Below are positions 18,002 to 26,903 of a stretch of DNA of 64,000 bases, piece by piece. Within the stretch, counting starts at the first letter, position 1; each line of letters opens with the position of its first letter. The stretch spans positions 473,007 through 537,006 of the forward strand of contig NZ_JACGLT010000002.1 in assembly GCF_014062315.1 (NCBI RefSeq), written 5' to 3'. Source of the DNA: Gelidibacter maritimus. GTDB lineage: Bacteria; Bacteroidota; Bacteroidia; Flavobacteriales; Flavobacteriaceae. The notes beneath the pieces were generated by a model. That model was not told the origin of the DNA and ran no database searches. It saw only the letters and a program-made list of their open reading frames with translations. A program made the translations under genes and the position numbers.

Positions 18002-20011
18002 TTAGATTGCCGTAGCTTCAGCCGCTAAAATCTGATTTTTGTCCTCTTTCCCAGCAGTGATAAAGGCATCGATTTCTTCATTACGCTCTAATCCCATTTC
18101 CAATAAGGTCTTTAGAGTAATCATCGTGGCAATGCGTGTTCCCACTTTTTTGGCTGCAGTTTTAAACCATGGCTCTAACTCGTCATAAGTGACTTTTTTT
18201 GCTAATTCTTGAATTTCTGCCTTGGTAGTCAATTGTTTTTCTTCAGGTAAATTGGTGTATTTTTTACCTAATTGCTGAATAATATCTATGGGCTTACGTT
18301 GTGGACGGTTGTTTTTTGGTTTTGACTGATTTTGAGTTTGGTTAGCGGTCTTACCGGCCGCTTTAGACTCCTTTGCCCAGGAATCACGCAAGCCCACCGT
18401 TTTGTTAAAAACCAGCTTATCAGAAGTGGTATCCTTATCCACACTAAAATAGCCTAAGCGTTGAAACTGGAATCTATCGTTTACCTCGGCATCCCGTAAA
18501 CTTGGCTCTACATAAGCAGTAACTACTTTTAACGATTCTGGGTTTAAGAATTCCATAAAATCCTTTTCAGGATGTGTGTCTGGTGATTCATGCATAAACA
18601 AGCGGTCATACTCCCTAACTTCAGCTTTTACCGCGTGTTTTATGGAGACCCAGTGAATTGTACTTCTTACTTTTATATTTGGATCTTCAGAATAGGTGGC
18701 ATGGATTTCCAAGATATTTCCAGCATCATCCTTCACAACACTTTCAGCTTTTACGATATAAGCATTCTTTAATCTCACTTCCTGATCTAAAGTCAATCGG
18801 AAAAATTTTTTACCTGCTTGTTCTTTAAAATCATCTCTTTCAATATATAACTCTCTTGAAAACGGAACTTTTCTGAACCCCGCACTGTCATCTTCCTGAT
18901 TGTTTTCTGCTTCAAGCCACTCCTCTTTCCCTTCTGGATAATTAGTTATGACCAATTTCACAGGATCCAAAACGGCCATAACTCGTGGTGCAGTTTTATT
19001 CAAATCCTCACGGATGCAAAATTCCAAAAGCGCCACATCAATAATGTTATCCCGTCGCGCCACCCCTACCGTTTCAATAAACTTTTTAATGGCATTTGGC
19101 GTATAGCCGCGTCGGCGTAACCCCGAAATGGTAGGCATCCGTGGATCATCCCATCCCGAAACAATATTTTCTTCGACCAATTTGAGCAACTTACGTTTGC
19201 TCATAATGGTATAACTAAGGTTTAAACGTGCAAATTCGCGTTGTTTTGGACGAATTTTACCGTCGTCAACAACTTGGTCCAAGAACCAATCGTAAAGCTC
19301 TCTATGAGGCTTAAATTCGAGCGAACATAAACTATGCGAAATGCTTTCTATATAATCACTCTCTCCATGCGTCCAATCGTACATTGGATAAATGCACCAA
19401 TCGTAACCGGTTCTATGATGGTATTTTTTTAAAATACGGTACATAATCGGATCCCGCATCAGCATATTGGTGTGTGCCATGTCTATTTTTGCACGCAACA
19501 CGTGAGAGCCCTCATCAAACTCCCCGTTTTTCATTCTTTCAAATAGATCGAGATTTTCTTCCACACTCCTATTTCTGTAGGGTCCGTCAACACCTGGTTG
19601 GGTTGGTGTTCCTTTTTGCTCAGCCATGGCTTCAGACGACTGCGAATCTACATAAGCCTTACCTTCTTTAATAAGTTGCACGGCCCAATCATATAATTGT
19701 TGAAAATAGTCAGACGAATACACTTCATTTTCCCAAGTATAGCCTAACCACGCCACATCTTCCTTAATGGCATCTACATATTCCTGTTCTTCTTTTATAG
19801 GATTGGTGTCATCAAAACGCAAATTGACCGGCGCATTATATTTTTCGCCCAAACCAAAGCTGATGCCGATGGCCTTGGTATGGCCAATATGCAAATACCC
19901 ATTGGGTTCTGGCGGAAATCTAAATCGCAGGTCATCTCTAGACATCCCTTTGGCTAAATCTTCTTCTATAATATGCTCAATAAAGTTGAGCGATTTTGTT
20001 TCTTCTGACAT
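18002..20011 (-). CDS. glnS: glutaminyl-tRNA synthetase with C-terminal extension
   Basis: This 669-residue class I synthetase charges tRNA-Gln directly. Motifs are FRFPPEPNGYLHIGHTKA (HIGH), NLRFDDTNP, and SYTIMSKRKLLKLV (KMSKS type), with a C-terminal beta-barrel anticodon domain to about residue 555. An extension of about 110 residues follows: a basic Q/N/K linker (about 560-580) and then a helical domain beginning IDIIQQLGKKYTNLPEE. Typical proteobacterial GlnRS is about 555 residues. The extension resembles the YqeY/GatB tail type of helical domain found on some GlnRS proteins, but I did not verify this. A TAATTTTG box lies upstream. Confidence 0.95.
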   Translation of the reverse strand: MSEETKSLNFIEHIIEEDLAKGMSRDDLRFRFPPEPNGYLHIGHTKAIGISFGLGEKYNAPVNLRFDDTNPIKEEQEYVDAIKEDVAWLGYTWENEVYSSDYFQQLYDWAVQLIKEGKAYVDSQSSEAMAEQKGTPTQPGVDGPYRNRSVEENLDLFERMKNGEFDEGSHVLRAKIDMAHTNMLMRDPIMYRILKKYHHRTGYDWCIYPMYDWTHGESDYIESISHSLCSLEFKPHRELYDWFLDQVVDDGKIRPKQREFARLNLSYTIMSKRKLLKLVEENIVSGWDDPRMPTISGLRRRGYTPNAIKKFIETVGVARRDNIIDVALLEFCIREDLNKTAPRVMAVLDPVKLVITNYPEGKEEWLEAENNQEDDSAGFRKVPFSRELYIERDDFKEQAGKKFFRLTLDQEVRLKNAYIVKAESVVKDDAGNILEIHATYSEDPNIKVRSTIHWVSIKHAVKAEVREYDRLFMHESPDTHPEKDFMEFLNPESLKVVTAYVEPSLRDAEVNDRFQFQRLGYFSVDKDTTSDKLVFNKTVGLRDSWAKESKAAGKTANQTQNQSKPKNNRPQRKPIDIIQQLGKKYTNLPEEKQLTTKAEIQELAKKVTYDELEPWFKTAAKKVGTRIATMITLKTLLEMGLERNEEIDAFITAGKEDKNQILAAEATAI

Positions 20012-20072
20012 ACGACTATTCGTTAATTTCCTATTAGTTGTTTCGATGGATTACACCATAAGAATTCTTGTG

Positions 20073-20080
20073 CAAAATTA
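20073..20080 (-). promoter_or_regulatory. putative -7 box of glnS promoter
   Basis: On the minus strand this is TAATTTTG, matching TAnnTTTG, 62 nt upstream of the glnS ATG. It is back to back with the folB promoter. Confidence 0.4.
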
Positions 20081-20119
20081 AGGATTTTTTTAGTTCTTTA
20101 AATGCCTTATTTTTGCGTG

Positions 20120-20127
20120 TATATTTG
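20120..20127 (+). promoter_or_regulatory. putative -7 box of folB promoter, near-leaderless
   Basis: TATATTTG matches TAnnTTTG and ends 5 nt before the folB ATG, so the transcript would begin at about the start codon. Confidence 0.45.
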
Positions 20128-20132
20128 GAATT

Positions 20133-20495
20133 ATGGGGACTATAAAAGTTGAAAATATCCGCGTGTTTGCACACCATGGATGTCTGAAGGAAGAAACGAC
20201 GATTGGGAGTGATTATCGTGTAGATTTAAAAGTGAAAGCAGATTTAAAAACTTCTGCAATTTCCGATAAACTAAGTGATACTGTAGATTACGTCTTGCTT
20301 AACCGGATTATTAAAGAAGAAATGCAAGTACCGTCCTATTTGCTTGAAACGGTTGCAAATCGTATCTTGAACAGGATTTTTAACGAAGTTCCATTGGTTA
20401 AAAAAGCGACGGTTCATGTGAGTAAATTAAACCCACCAATTGGTGGTGATGTGGAAAAAGTGACCATCAAAATGACCGCTAAGCGAAATAAATAA
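20133..20495 (+). CDS. folB: dihydroneopterin aldolase
   Basis: This 120-residue enzyme cleaves 7,8-dihydroneopterin to 6-hydroxymethyl-dihydropterin in folate synthesis. The start IKVENIRVFAHHGCLKEE is the FolB signature with the active-site glutamate. The sequence continues with SDYRVDLKVKADL, DTVDYVLLNRIIKEEM, LLETVANRILNRIF and a C-terminal LNPPIGGDVEKVTI. Length is normal. It is a single gene diverging from glnS, followed closely by tRNA-Cys. Confidence 0.95.
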   Translation: MGTIKVENIRVFAHHGCLKEETTIGSDYRVDLKVKADLKTSAISDKLSDTVDYVLLNRIIKEEMQVPSYLLETVANRILNRIFNEVPLVKKATVHVSKLNPPIGGDVEKVTIKMTAKRNK

Positions 20496-20525
20496 AACAA
20501 AATAGCTTACCAAGTATATTTTTTT

Positions 20526-20533
20526 TACCTTTG
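20526..20533 (+). promoter_or_regulatory. putative -7 box of the tRNA-Cys promoter
   Basis: TACCTTTG matches TAnnTTTG and lies 15 nt before the mature 5' end of tRNA-Cys. Confidence 0.45.
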
Positions 20534-20548
20534 CACTTCCTAAAACTG

Positions 20549-20619
20549 GGCATCATGGCCGAGTGGCTAGGCAGAGGTCTGCAAAACCTTCTACAGCGGT
20601 TCGAATCCGCTTGATGCCT
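20549..20619 (+). tRNA. tRNA-Cys (anticodon GCA)
   Basis: The 71-nt sequence folds as a cloverleaf. The acceptor GGCATCA pairs with TGATGCC, and the discriminator is T, the base expected for tRNA-Cys. The anticodon stem GAGGT/ACCTT encloses the loop CTGCAAA with GCA at 20581-20583. The T arm is GCGG-TTCGAAT-CCGC. CCA is not encoded. A rho-independent terminator follows directly. Confidence 0.95.
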
Positions 20620-20624
20620 CAAAA

Positions 20625-20653
20625 AACCTATAACGAAAGTTATGGGTTTTTTT
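20625..20653 (+). terminator. intrinsic terminator of tRNA-Cys
   Basis: AACCTATAAC, a GAAA loop and GTTATGGGTT form a 10-bp stem followed by a run of T. A decayed version is repeated at about 20937-20963. Confidence 0.75.
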
Positions 20654-20998
20654 ATTCCTGATTTTTTATGAAGAATTAATAAAACACTGCAAAACTTACA
20701 AAGCAGTTCTCCCGAACTATCGGGACGCTGGAAAAAAACCTCTCAGGTTTTGAAAACCTGAGAGGTTTAGACGCTGTCAAACGCACTTTTCAGATTTTTT
20801 GAAAAATGCTTTAAAATCAGTGACTATCATGAGAAATCGGCGTTATCTGTGTTCTATCTAGGGAACACATAAGAAATTTAAAACGGATTTATATGCTCCA
20901 ATCGGTCTTTTAATAATTCTTTTTCTTTTGGGAAGAATGCCTAACGAAAGGTATGGGTTTTTTTATTCCTGAATTTTTATGAAGAATTAATAAAAAAC

Positions 20999-21022
20999 AC
21001 TGCAAACCTTATACAGCGGTTC
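20999..21022 (+). pseudogene. tRNA-Cys fragment in the tandem duplication
   Basis: CTGCAAACCTTATACAGCGG followed by TTC matches the anticodon-loop to T-loop part of the intact tRNA-Cys (CTGCAAAACCTTCTACAGCG plus GTTC), with one deletion and one substitution. Unit A has a more decayed copy at 20687-20710. No acceptor stem remains. Confidence 0.65.
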
Positions 21023-21191
21023 TCCCGAACTATCGGGACGCTTGAAAAAAACCTCTCAGGTTTTGAAAACCTGAGAGGTTTAGACGCTGTCAAACGCACT
21101 TTTGAGCATTTTTTAAAAAATGCTTTAAAATCAGTGACTATCATGAGAAATCGGCGTCATCTGTGCTCTATCTAAGGAACACCAAAGAAAT

Positions 21192-21869
21192 CTAGAACGG
21201 ATTAATATGCTCCAACCGATCTTTAAGTAATTCTTTTTCTTTAGGGAAAAAGGCCTGGGAAAGTAATAAGATACCAAATCCTAAAATCACTAAGGCAATA
21301 ATCTTTTTTGTTTTAAAAATGCGTCGCGGGGTTAATTTATTCTTTAATTTTTTGGCAATCAATATTTTAAAAAGATCAATGATAAAATAGGTGACCAAAA
21401 TCGTACTCAGAAAAACAATGACCCCACTTTTAGATTCCGTAAATGAATTTGCAATAATTATGAAGCCCAACCATCCGACCAATACACCGATATTGATGAA
21501 ATTCAACAAAAATCCTTTCAGAAATAGTTTTCCGTAATTCTTTTGAAATTCTACTTTATGGTATTCCCTGACGATAGTTCGAAATGATTTTGAGGTTTTT
21601 GTAAACGTGATTATCCCATAAACCACTAAAATTACGCCGCCAAATACCAGAAAATTAGGATCATCTTTTATTTTGTCGAGGAGTTTATTGGTACTCAGAA
21701 AGGCCACGGCAATAAATAAAACATCTGCCAACATCACCCCTAAATCGAAAATAAGAGCGCTTTTAAATCCCTTGGTGGCACTGGTCTCCAAAAGCACGAA
21801 AAACACAGGGCCAATGGTGAATGCCAATATGATCCCAAATGGAATTGCTGATAGAATCTCGTCAATCAT
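21192..21869 (-). CDS. LysE family transporter
   Basis: This 225-residue protein has about six membrane spans and the LysE/RhtB-type N-terminus AIPFGIILAFTIGPVFFVLLE, including the GP motif in the first helix. KGFKSALIFDLGVMLADVLF and FLLNFINIGVLVGWLGFI follow. Members export amino acids or related small molecules; the substrate cannot be deduced. A TAGCTTTG box lies 17 nt upstream. The last 20 codons (about 21192-21254) form part of a tandem duplication, and a degenerate non-coding copy lies at about 20879-20939. Confidence 0.88.
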   Translation of the reverse strand: MIDEILSAIPFGIILAFTIGPVFFVLLETSATKGFKSALIFDLGVMLADVLFIAVAFLSTNKLLDKIKDDPNFLVFGGVILVVYGIITFTKTSKSFRTIVREYHKVEFQKNYGKLFLKGFLLNFINIGVLVGWLGFIIIANSFTESKSGVIVFLSTILVTYFIIDLFKILIAKKLKNKLTPRRIFKTKKIIALVILGFGILLLSQAFFPKEKELLKDRLEHINPF

Positions 21870-21885
21870 ATAACTTGCGTTTCAA

Positions 21886-21893
21886 CAAAGCTA
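21886..21893 (-). promoter_or_regulatory. putative -7 box of the LysE gene
   Basis: On the minus strand this is TAGCTTTG, matching TAnnTTTG, 17 nt upstream of the ATG. Confidence 0.42.
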
Positions 21894-21994
21894 CATATTT
21901 TTTTATCCTTTTAAAGCTTTGAAATGTCCAAAACCTTATGCGTAGCTATCGATAGGTTTATTTATATTCAGAGTTTAAGGAATTTAATAGTCTT

Positions 21995-22669
21995 CTAATC
22001 CATACGTTTAATCCGACCTCCAAATAATTTATTCTCCCTTATCGTTTCAGGATTACCATAAATATAAACATCACCCCCGGCTCTAATTTTTATGTCTGCA
22101 AATTTGGAAGCATTGATATATCCTTCTCCAGCAGCTCTTATCGTGATATGAGTAGTTTCAGTTTCAAAGGATTCGCCTTGAAAAATGCCACCGGTATTGA
22201 TGGTAATATCTTGTTTTGTCGCTTTTCCAGAAATGGCTATCTCACCTCCAGTAACGGCTTTTACGGTCATATTATCAACCTTTAGGTTTAACTGAACAAC
22301 TGCACCTTCTTGAGCTCTCAATTCAATATTTTCCTGTTCCAATGGCGCATCAGAAGACACATAAGCGCCTTCATTAACATCAATAATGTCTATATTTTTA
22401 TAATACAAAGTGACCAGGGTTTTATTGCCCTCAAACTTTTCTCCAAGACGCATCTTAATTTTCAATTGACCTCTTTTATTGACCATTTCAACATCTTTTG
22501 TATTATCTCCAGAGATGATGGCCATAGTTTTATTAGATTGAATCAATTCAACATTGATCATATCATAGACTTTTATTTCATTAAAGTCGTCTAATTGTAT
22601 TTCAAGATCCTGTTGCCCAATAGCCATCACACTTATAAAAATTGATGCTAAGGTTAATACTATTTTCAT
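21995..22669 (-). CDS. secreted GIN-domain (DUF2807) protein
   Basis: This 224-residue protein has a cleavable signal (about 1-18, ending SVMAIGQQ). The rest is a repetitive beta-helix-like domain, with VELIQSNKTMAIISGD, MTVKAVTGGEIAISGKA and IRAAGEGYINASKFADIKIRAGGDVYIYGNPE. This is the pattern of the DUF2807 head GIN domain, common and often multicopy in Bacteroidota. Its function is unknown; an extracytoplasmic location is likely. It is followed by a YbjQ-type gene upstream in the same direction. Confidence 0.85.
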   Translation of the reverse strand: MKIVLTLASIFISVMAIGQQDLEIQLDDFNEIKVYDMINVELIQSNKTMAIISGDNTKDVEMVNKRGQLKIKMRLGEKFEGNKTLVTLYYKNIDIIDVNEGAYVSSDAPLEQENIELRAQEGAVVQLNLKVDNMTVKAVTGGEIAISGKATKQDITINTGGIFQGESFETETTHITIRAAGEGYINASKFADIKIRAGGDVYIYGNPETIRENKLFGGRIKRMD

Positions 22670-22722
22670 TTTTAATGTTTTATGCTTTTATTTTAAACTT
22701 CTTTAGAGAAAAATCTAAAAAA

Positions 22723-23019
22723 TTAAGCCACCAATACCGCAGTCCCAGTTACTGAAACCGTGACATAATTACTGGTTGTCAATTCTATATCCACTTTAAT
22801 TCCTACAATGGCATTGGCTTTTAAATTTCTGGCGTTGTCTTGAAGTTGTTGAAACGCTTGTTCTTTAACCAAACCCATACTTTCCGCAATGGCTTTATAA
22901 TATTTTTCCATATTAAAAGTCATTTTCAATTTTTGGACATTCACTGAAATACCGGAAACAATGCCCTTATATTCCATGATTTTAAAGCCTTCTATTGTGT
23001 TGGTGGTGGTCAGAATCAT
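22723..23019 (-). CDS. YbjQ/UPF0145 family protein
   Basis: This 98-residue protein starts MILTTTNTIEGFKIMEYKGI and continues GISVNV, with ARNLKANAIVGIKVDIE near the middle. These features are typical of the YbjQ family (also called heavy-metal-binding domain proteins), small pentameric proteins of uncertain function. It lies between rnr and the GIN gene, all on the minus strand. Confidence 0.85.
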   Translation of the reverse strand: MILTTTNTIEGFKIMEYKGIVSGISVNVQKLKMTFNMEKYYKAIAESMGLVKEQAFQQLQDNARNLKANAIVGIKVDIELTTSNYVTVSVTGTAVLVA

Positions 23020-23058
23020 AAGTTTTTATTTAAAAAATATAAGCCTTAAAGGAACCAA

Positions 23059-25293
23059 TTATAATTCGATAATTTGTGGTTTTCCAATCAGCGTAAAATC
23101 GAGGTGTTTCTTTACTAAATCGGTATTTTTAACCTTGACCACTACTTCTTCTCCAAGTTGATAACTGATTCCAGTTTTTCTACCAACCAAAGCATATTCT
23201 GTTTCGTCAAACTCGTAATGATCATCTGTCATATCTCTAACCGAAACCATACCTTCACATTTATTGGAAATAATTTCAACATAGATACCCCAATCGGTCA
23301 CACCAGAAATAACCCCAACAAATTCTTCATTTTTATGGTTTTCCATAAATTTAATTTGCATGTATTTTATAGAATCACGTTCTGCTTTTGTGGACAGATT
23401 TTCCATATTACTGGAATGGTTACATTTTTCTTCATAGATAGCTTCATTGGCCGATTTTCCACCATCAAGATAGTGTTGCAATAACCGATGCACCATGACA
23501 TCTGGATAACGTCGGATTGGTGAGGTAAAATGCGTGTAATAATCAAAGGCCAAACCATAATGTCCAATATTGTCTGTGGTATATTCTGCTTTACTCATTG
23601 TTCTGATAGTCAGGGTATCCACTAAATTTTGTTCTTTTTTACCCTGAACATCACGTAATAAACCGTTTAAGGAAGATGCAATACTATTACGATCCTTAAA
23701 ATTAAGTTTATAACCAAATTTAGAGACAACACCTTGTAAGGTGGCTAATTTATCAGCATCCGGTTCATCATGTACACGATAGACAAAAGTCTTTTTTGGT
23801 GATTGTTTACCTATAAATTCGGCAACTTTCTTATTGGCCAGCAACATGAATTCTTCAATTAACTTGTTGGCATCTTTACTGGTTTTAAAAAATACACCTA
23901 TCGGATTGGCCTGTTCATCCAGATCAAATTTCACCTCTACTTTATCAAAAGAAATCGCGCCTTCCTTCATCCGTTTACCACGCATGATTTTGGCCATTTC
24001 ATCCATTTTTAAAACTGCAAATCCAACATTTTTATCCGCATGATATGCCTTACCTTCAATAGCAATATCTTCAGGAATTAATGTATCAATTGAGGAGATA
24101 TCTTTATGGGAAGGCGTTTTTGTATTATTTTCAATAATAACTTGCGCTTCTTCATAAGAAAAACGTGCATCACTGTAAGTCACCGTTCTACCAAACCATT
24201 GGTCCTTAATTTCAGCTTTGTCGTTCATCTTAAATACGGCCGAAAAGGTATATTTTTCTTCATTCGGACGTAAAGAACAGGCGTTATTTGAGAGTACCTC
24301 TGGAAGCATTGGTACTACCCTATCCACCAAATACACCGAGGTGGCACGCTCATAAGCCTCATCATCCAAAACAGTGCCTTCCTGTACATAATGCGATACA
24401 TCAGCAATATGGATGCCAATTTCATACAATCCATTATCCAAGATTTCAAACGATAAAGCATCATCAAAATCTTTGGCATCTTTTGGATCAATAGTAAAAG
24501 TCAATGCTTTTCGCATATCACGACGTTTGGCTATTTCTTTCTCATTAATGGAGGTATCTAATGTATTGGCATAGTCTTCAACTTCTTGAGGAAATTCATA
24601 AGGCAAGCCGTATTCCGCAAGAATGGCATGGATTTCCGTATTATGTTCTCCAGGTTTCCCGAGTACTTTTAATACTTTTCCCTTTGGTGAATCCTCGCCC
24701 TTTTCCCAATTTTCAAGAGATACCAGGACAACATCACCATCTTCAGCATTATTTATTTTATTAATGGGTACAAAAATATCCGTGTACATTTTGTTGCTAT
24801 TGACCACTACAAAAGCATAATTATTATGAATTTGAATAGTGCCCACATATTCACTTTTGGCACGGTTGATAATGTTTGTAATCTCACCCTCAAATTTTCC
24901 TTTTTTACGGCGTTTATAGGCGTAAAACTCAACTTCATCGCCATCTAAGGCCTTGTTAATATTATTTGAAGCGATATAGATATCTTCATCAAAATCAGGA
25001 CTGATAATATAGCCTGAGCCTCTTGAAGCCATATCCAAAATTCCTGTGTGATATTCTGTAGTAACAATGGCTTTGAATTTGCCACGTTCGGTTTCTTCAA
25101 TTTCTTTTTTAGCTAAGAGTTCTTGAAGTTTTTTTATAATTTGATTCCTGCTCGAAGCATCATCCACTCCAAGTTTAGCAGCAATTTGTTTGTAATTGAA
25201 AGATTGGTTTCTATCTTTTTTTAAAATACTTAGAATTGTATTTGTTAGGTTAGAGATCTTTTTTGATGATCCCTTTCTTCTTTTTTTTGTCAT
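23059..25293 (-). CDS. rnr: ribonuclease R
   Basis: This 744-residue 3'-5' exoribonuclease degrades structured RNA. The order is: a basic N-terminus (MTKKRRKGSSKK) with a winged-helix region (to about 75); cold-shock domains (about 80-230); the RNB catalytic domain (about 250-580), including ALTFTIDPKDAKDFDDALS with the metal-binding aspartates; and a C-terminal S1 domain beginning EEFVGVISGVTDWGIYVEI. FDYYTHFTSPIRRYPDVMVH is the usual RNB signature end. A TAGTTTTG box lies about 100 nt upstream. It reads away from the candidate replication origin to its right. Confidence 0.96.
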   Translation of the reverse strand: MTKKRRKGSSKKISNLTNTILSILKKDRNQSFNYKQIAAKLGVDDASSRNQIIKKLQELLAKKEIEETERGKFKAIVTTEYHTGILDMASRGSGYIISPDFDEDIYIASNNINKALDGDEVEFYAYKRRKKGKFEGEITNIINRAKSEYVGTIQIHNNYAFVVVNSNKMYTDIFVPINKINNAEDGDVVLVSLENWEKGEDSPKGKVLKVLGKPGEHNTEIHAILAEYGLPYEFPQEVEDYANTLDTSINEKEIAKRRDMRKALTFTIDPKDAKDFDDALSFEILDNGLYEIGIHIADVSHYVQEGTVLDDEAYERATSVYLVDRVVPMLPEVLSNNACSLRPNEEKYTFSAVFKMNDKAEIKDQWFGRTVTYSDARFSYEEAQVIIENNTKTPSHKDISSIDTLIPEDIAIEGKAYHADKNVGFAVLKMDEMAKIMRGKRMKEGAISFDKVEVKFDLDEQANPIGVFFKTSKDANKLIEEFMLLANKKVAEFIGKQSPKKTFVYRVHDEPDADKLATLQGVVSKFGYKLNFKDRNSIASSLNGLLRDVQGKKEQNLVDTLTIRTMSKAEYTTDNIGHYGLAFDYYTHFTSPIRRYPDVMVHRLLQHYLDGGKSANEAIYEEKCNHSSNMENLSTKAERDSIKYMQIKFMENHKNEEFVGVISGVTDWGIYVEIISNKCEGMVSVRDMTDDHYEFDETEYALVGRKTGISYQLGEEVVVKVKNTDLVKKHLDFTLIGKPQIIEL

Positions 25294-25314
25294 GTATTAT
25301 AATATGATCTTATT

Positions 25315-25349
25315 GAATTTCTAATCCCGAAGCGTCGGGAGCGAAATTC
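25315..25349. repeat. nested palindrome upstream of rnr
   Basis: TCCCGA-AGCG-TCGGGA (25325-25340) is nested inside GAATTTC (25315-25321) and GAAATTC (25343-25349), giving a strong 35-nt hairpin. Similar TCCCGA/TCGGGA hairpins occur in the 20.7/21.0 kb duplication, so this looks like a dispersed genomic palindrome. It also lies in the rnr leader. Confidence 0.65.
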
Positions 25350-25396
25350 AGTTATTTCAAACTTAATTAAAGGAGAAGATTGGTAATTAAGTTTTA

Positions 25397-25404
25397 CAAA
25401 ACTA
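25397..25404 (-). promoter_or_regulatory. putative -7 box of rnr promoter
   Basis: On the minus strand this is TAGTTTTG, matching TAnnTTTG, about 104 nt upstream of the rnr ATG. The leader would contain the palindrome at 25315-25349. Confidence 0.38.
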
Positions 25405-26304
25405 CGGTTTAAATTTTAAATGACTGTTTTCTTAACATCTATTTTAGATAATTGATTACTTGAGAAATATAAAAATCAAAAATTACGATTTAAAACAGTT
25501 ATCCACATTTATATATATTATAATCTGTTTTTATTTAAAATTTAAAAAAATAATGATGTTTATGATAGCTTGTTAATAACCGTTATAACTTTATGTAGTT
25601 TCGCTTTGAATAGTCACTTATTACAGTTCCTCAAGTCGATGTTAACAGGCTATATTTATCAAATTGGTTGATTCTGAATGCTATCTTCATAGTTGTTAAC
25701 AGCTGTTGATAACCATAATTCACAGCAGTTTGCTCATAACATTTTGTCATTTTCATGTTCATAGACTATCATTTGGATGATGATAAACAATCCAAACAAA
25801 TTGGCTAACTTTTTTGGTTTTATCATTTAAGATTTGGTTGAGAAAAAAAATCGGATATTTAAAATTTATCTTTTATTTCTTAGCCACAAGTTATGAACAA
25901 GTAATGAGCAATTGTTGATGGCCGATTGTTATCAGTTTATTTATACTTAATTTCAGAATGCCAATTATTTTGATTAAGTTGAAATCCTTCTTATAGTTTT
26001 TTGTAAAGTTAAACTACAGATTATTAGATTGTCAATAACCCTGTAATTGGTTATTAACAGATGATACCTCTAAAATCACAAATAATCTTAATTCGCTGTT
26101 TTTATAATATAGTGCTCAAACCTCATAATTCATTTTAAAATTTGAGTTTTATAGGCCGTAGTATCAATGTATTACGTATTAAGTTTTTTTCTTTATTCTA
26201 ATAGCGAAGTGGTCTTAATTCTTTTTAGGACATATTCTTATAAGAATTAATAAGCTGTTGGTAACATCTCTATTCCAAGTTAAATTTAAAACAGATAGGC
26301 TATA
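25405..26304. other. candidate chromosomal replication origin (oriC)
   Basis: This gene-free, very AT-rich stretch between divergent rnr and rpiB contains one perfect DnaA box TTATCCACA (25499-25507). At least five sites have one mismatch to TTATnCACA: 25571-25579 (minus), 25704-25712 (minus), 25891-25899 (plus), 26030-26038 (minus) and 26051-26059 (plus). A long A/T run directly right of the perfect box (25508-25552) could be the unwinding element. Genes to the left run mainly leftward, as expected left of an origin. The mnmG/parS locus and rnpA lie nearby. This is inference: no skew was computed and dnaA is not in the window. Confidence 0.5.
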
Positions 26305-26312
26305 TAATTTTG
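26305..26312 (+). promoter_or_regulatory. putative -7 box of rpiB promoter
   Basis: TAATTTTG matches TAnnTTTG, 41 nt upstream of the rpiB ATG. Confidence 0.4.
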
Positions 26313-26353
26313 TAACTTTATCACTTGAAAATAAGATCTAAAAAATAAATATT

Positions 26354-26788
26354 ATGACGATTTCAATTGGTAATGATCACGCAGGAACTGAGTATAAACA
26401 AGCGGTTATAAAGCACTTGGAAAAGAAAGGATATGTAGTTAACAATTATGGAACTAATAGTAATGACAGTGTTGACTATCCAGATTTTGTGCATCCCGTC
26501 GCCAAAGATGTCGAGAATAAAGCGGTAGACTACGGGATTATTATCTGCGGCAGCGGTAATGGAGCCAATATGACGGCAAATAAGCATCAAGGGGTGCGTT
26601 CTGCCTTATGTTGGACTAAAGAGATTGTCGCGCTGGCCAGACAACATAACAATGCCAATATTTTGAGTATTCCATCTCGCTTTACAGCGTTGCCACAAGT
26701 TATTGAAATGGTTGATACCTTTTTAAATACTGCTTTTGAAGGCGGGCGTCATGAAAACCGAATCAAGAAAATTCCAGTTCAACATTAA
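26354..26788 (+). CDS. rpiB: ribose-5-phosphate isomerase B
   Basis: This 144-residue RpiB/LacA/LacB-type sugar isomerase interconverts ribose 5-phosphate and ribulose 5-phosphate in the pentose phosphate pathway. The N-terminus ISIGNDHAGTEYKQAV, the SVDYPDFVHPVAKDVE region, and the active-site loop IICGSGNGANMTANKHQGVR are family signatures. In the catalytic position usually held by Cys or Ser, the motif GSGNG is seen with the preceding IIC. It is the first gene right of the candidate origin and reads away from it. Confidence 0.95.
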   Translation: MTISIGNDHAGTEYKQAVIKHLEKKGYVVNNYGTNSNDSVDYPDFVHPVAKDVENKAVDYGIIICGSGNGANMTANKHQGVRSALCWTKEIVALARQHNNANILSIPSRFTALPQVIEMVDTFLNTAFEGGRHENRIKKIPVQH

Positions 26789-26903
26789 TTCTCCAAGCTT
26801 ATTTAATGTAAATCTACTAATTTTTTTCCTCCATTTTTTAAGAAACAATTAGGACGTTTTCTGTTTTTTAGAGGGAGGAACTATTCACCTTATACTATAG
26901 CTT

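Larger units (their letters stand above)
20624..21254. repeat. imperfect tandem duplication (about 316-bp unit) with tRNA-Cys debris and a copy of a gene 3' end
   Basis: Unit A (about 20624-20939) and unit B (about 20940-21254) align along their whole length. Each has the terminator-like sequence, a tRNA-like fragment, a TCCCGA/TCGGGA hairpin, and a large palindrome (20736-20768 and 21049-21081; arms ACCTCTCAGGTTTT). Both then share a TTTAAAATCAGTGACTATC block and a stretch matching the 3' end of the LysE gene. Unit B overlaps the real LysE 3' end, and unit A carries a non-coding decayed copy. Confidence 0.85.
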
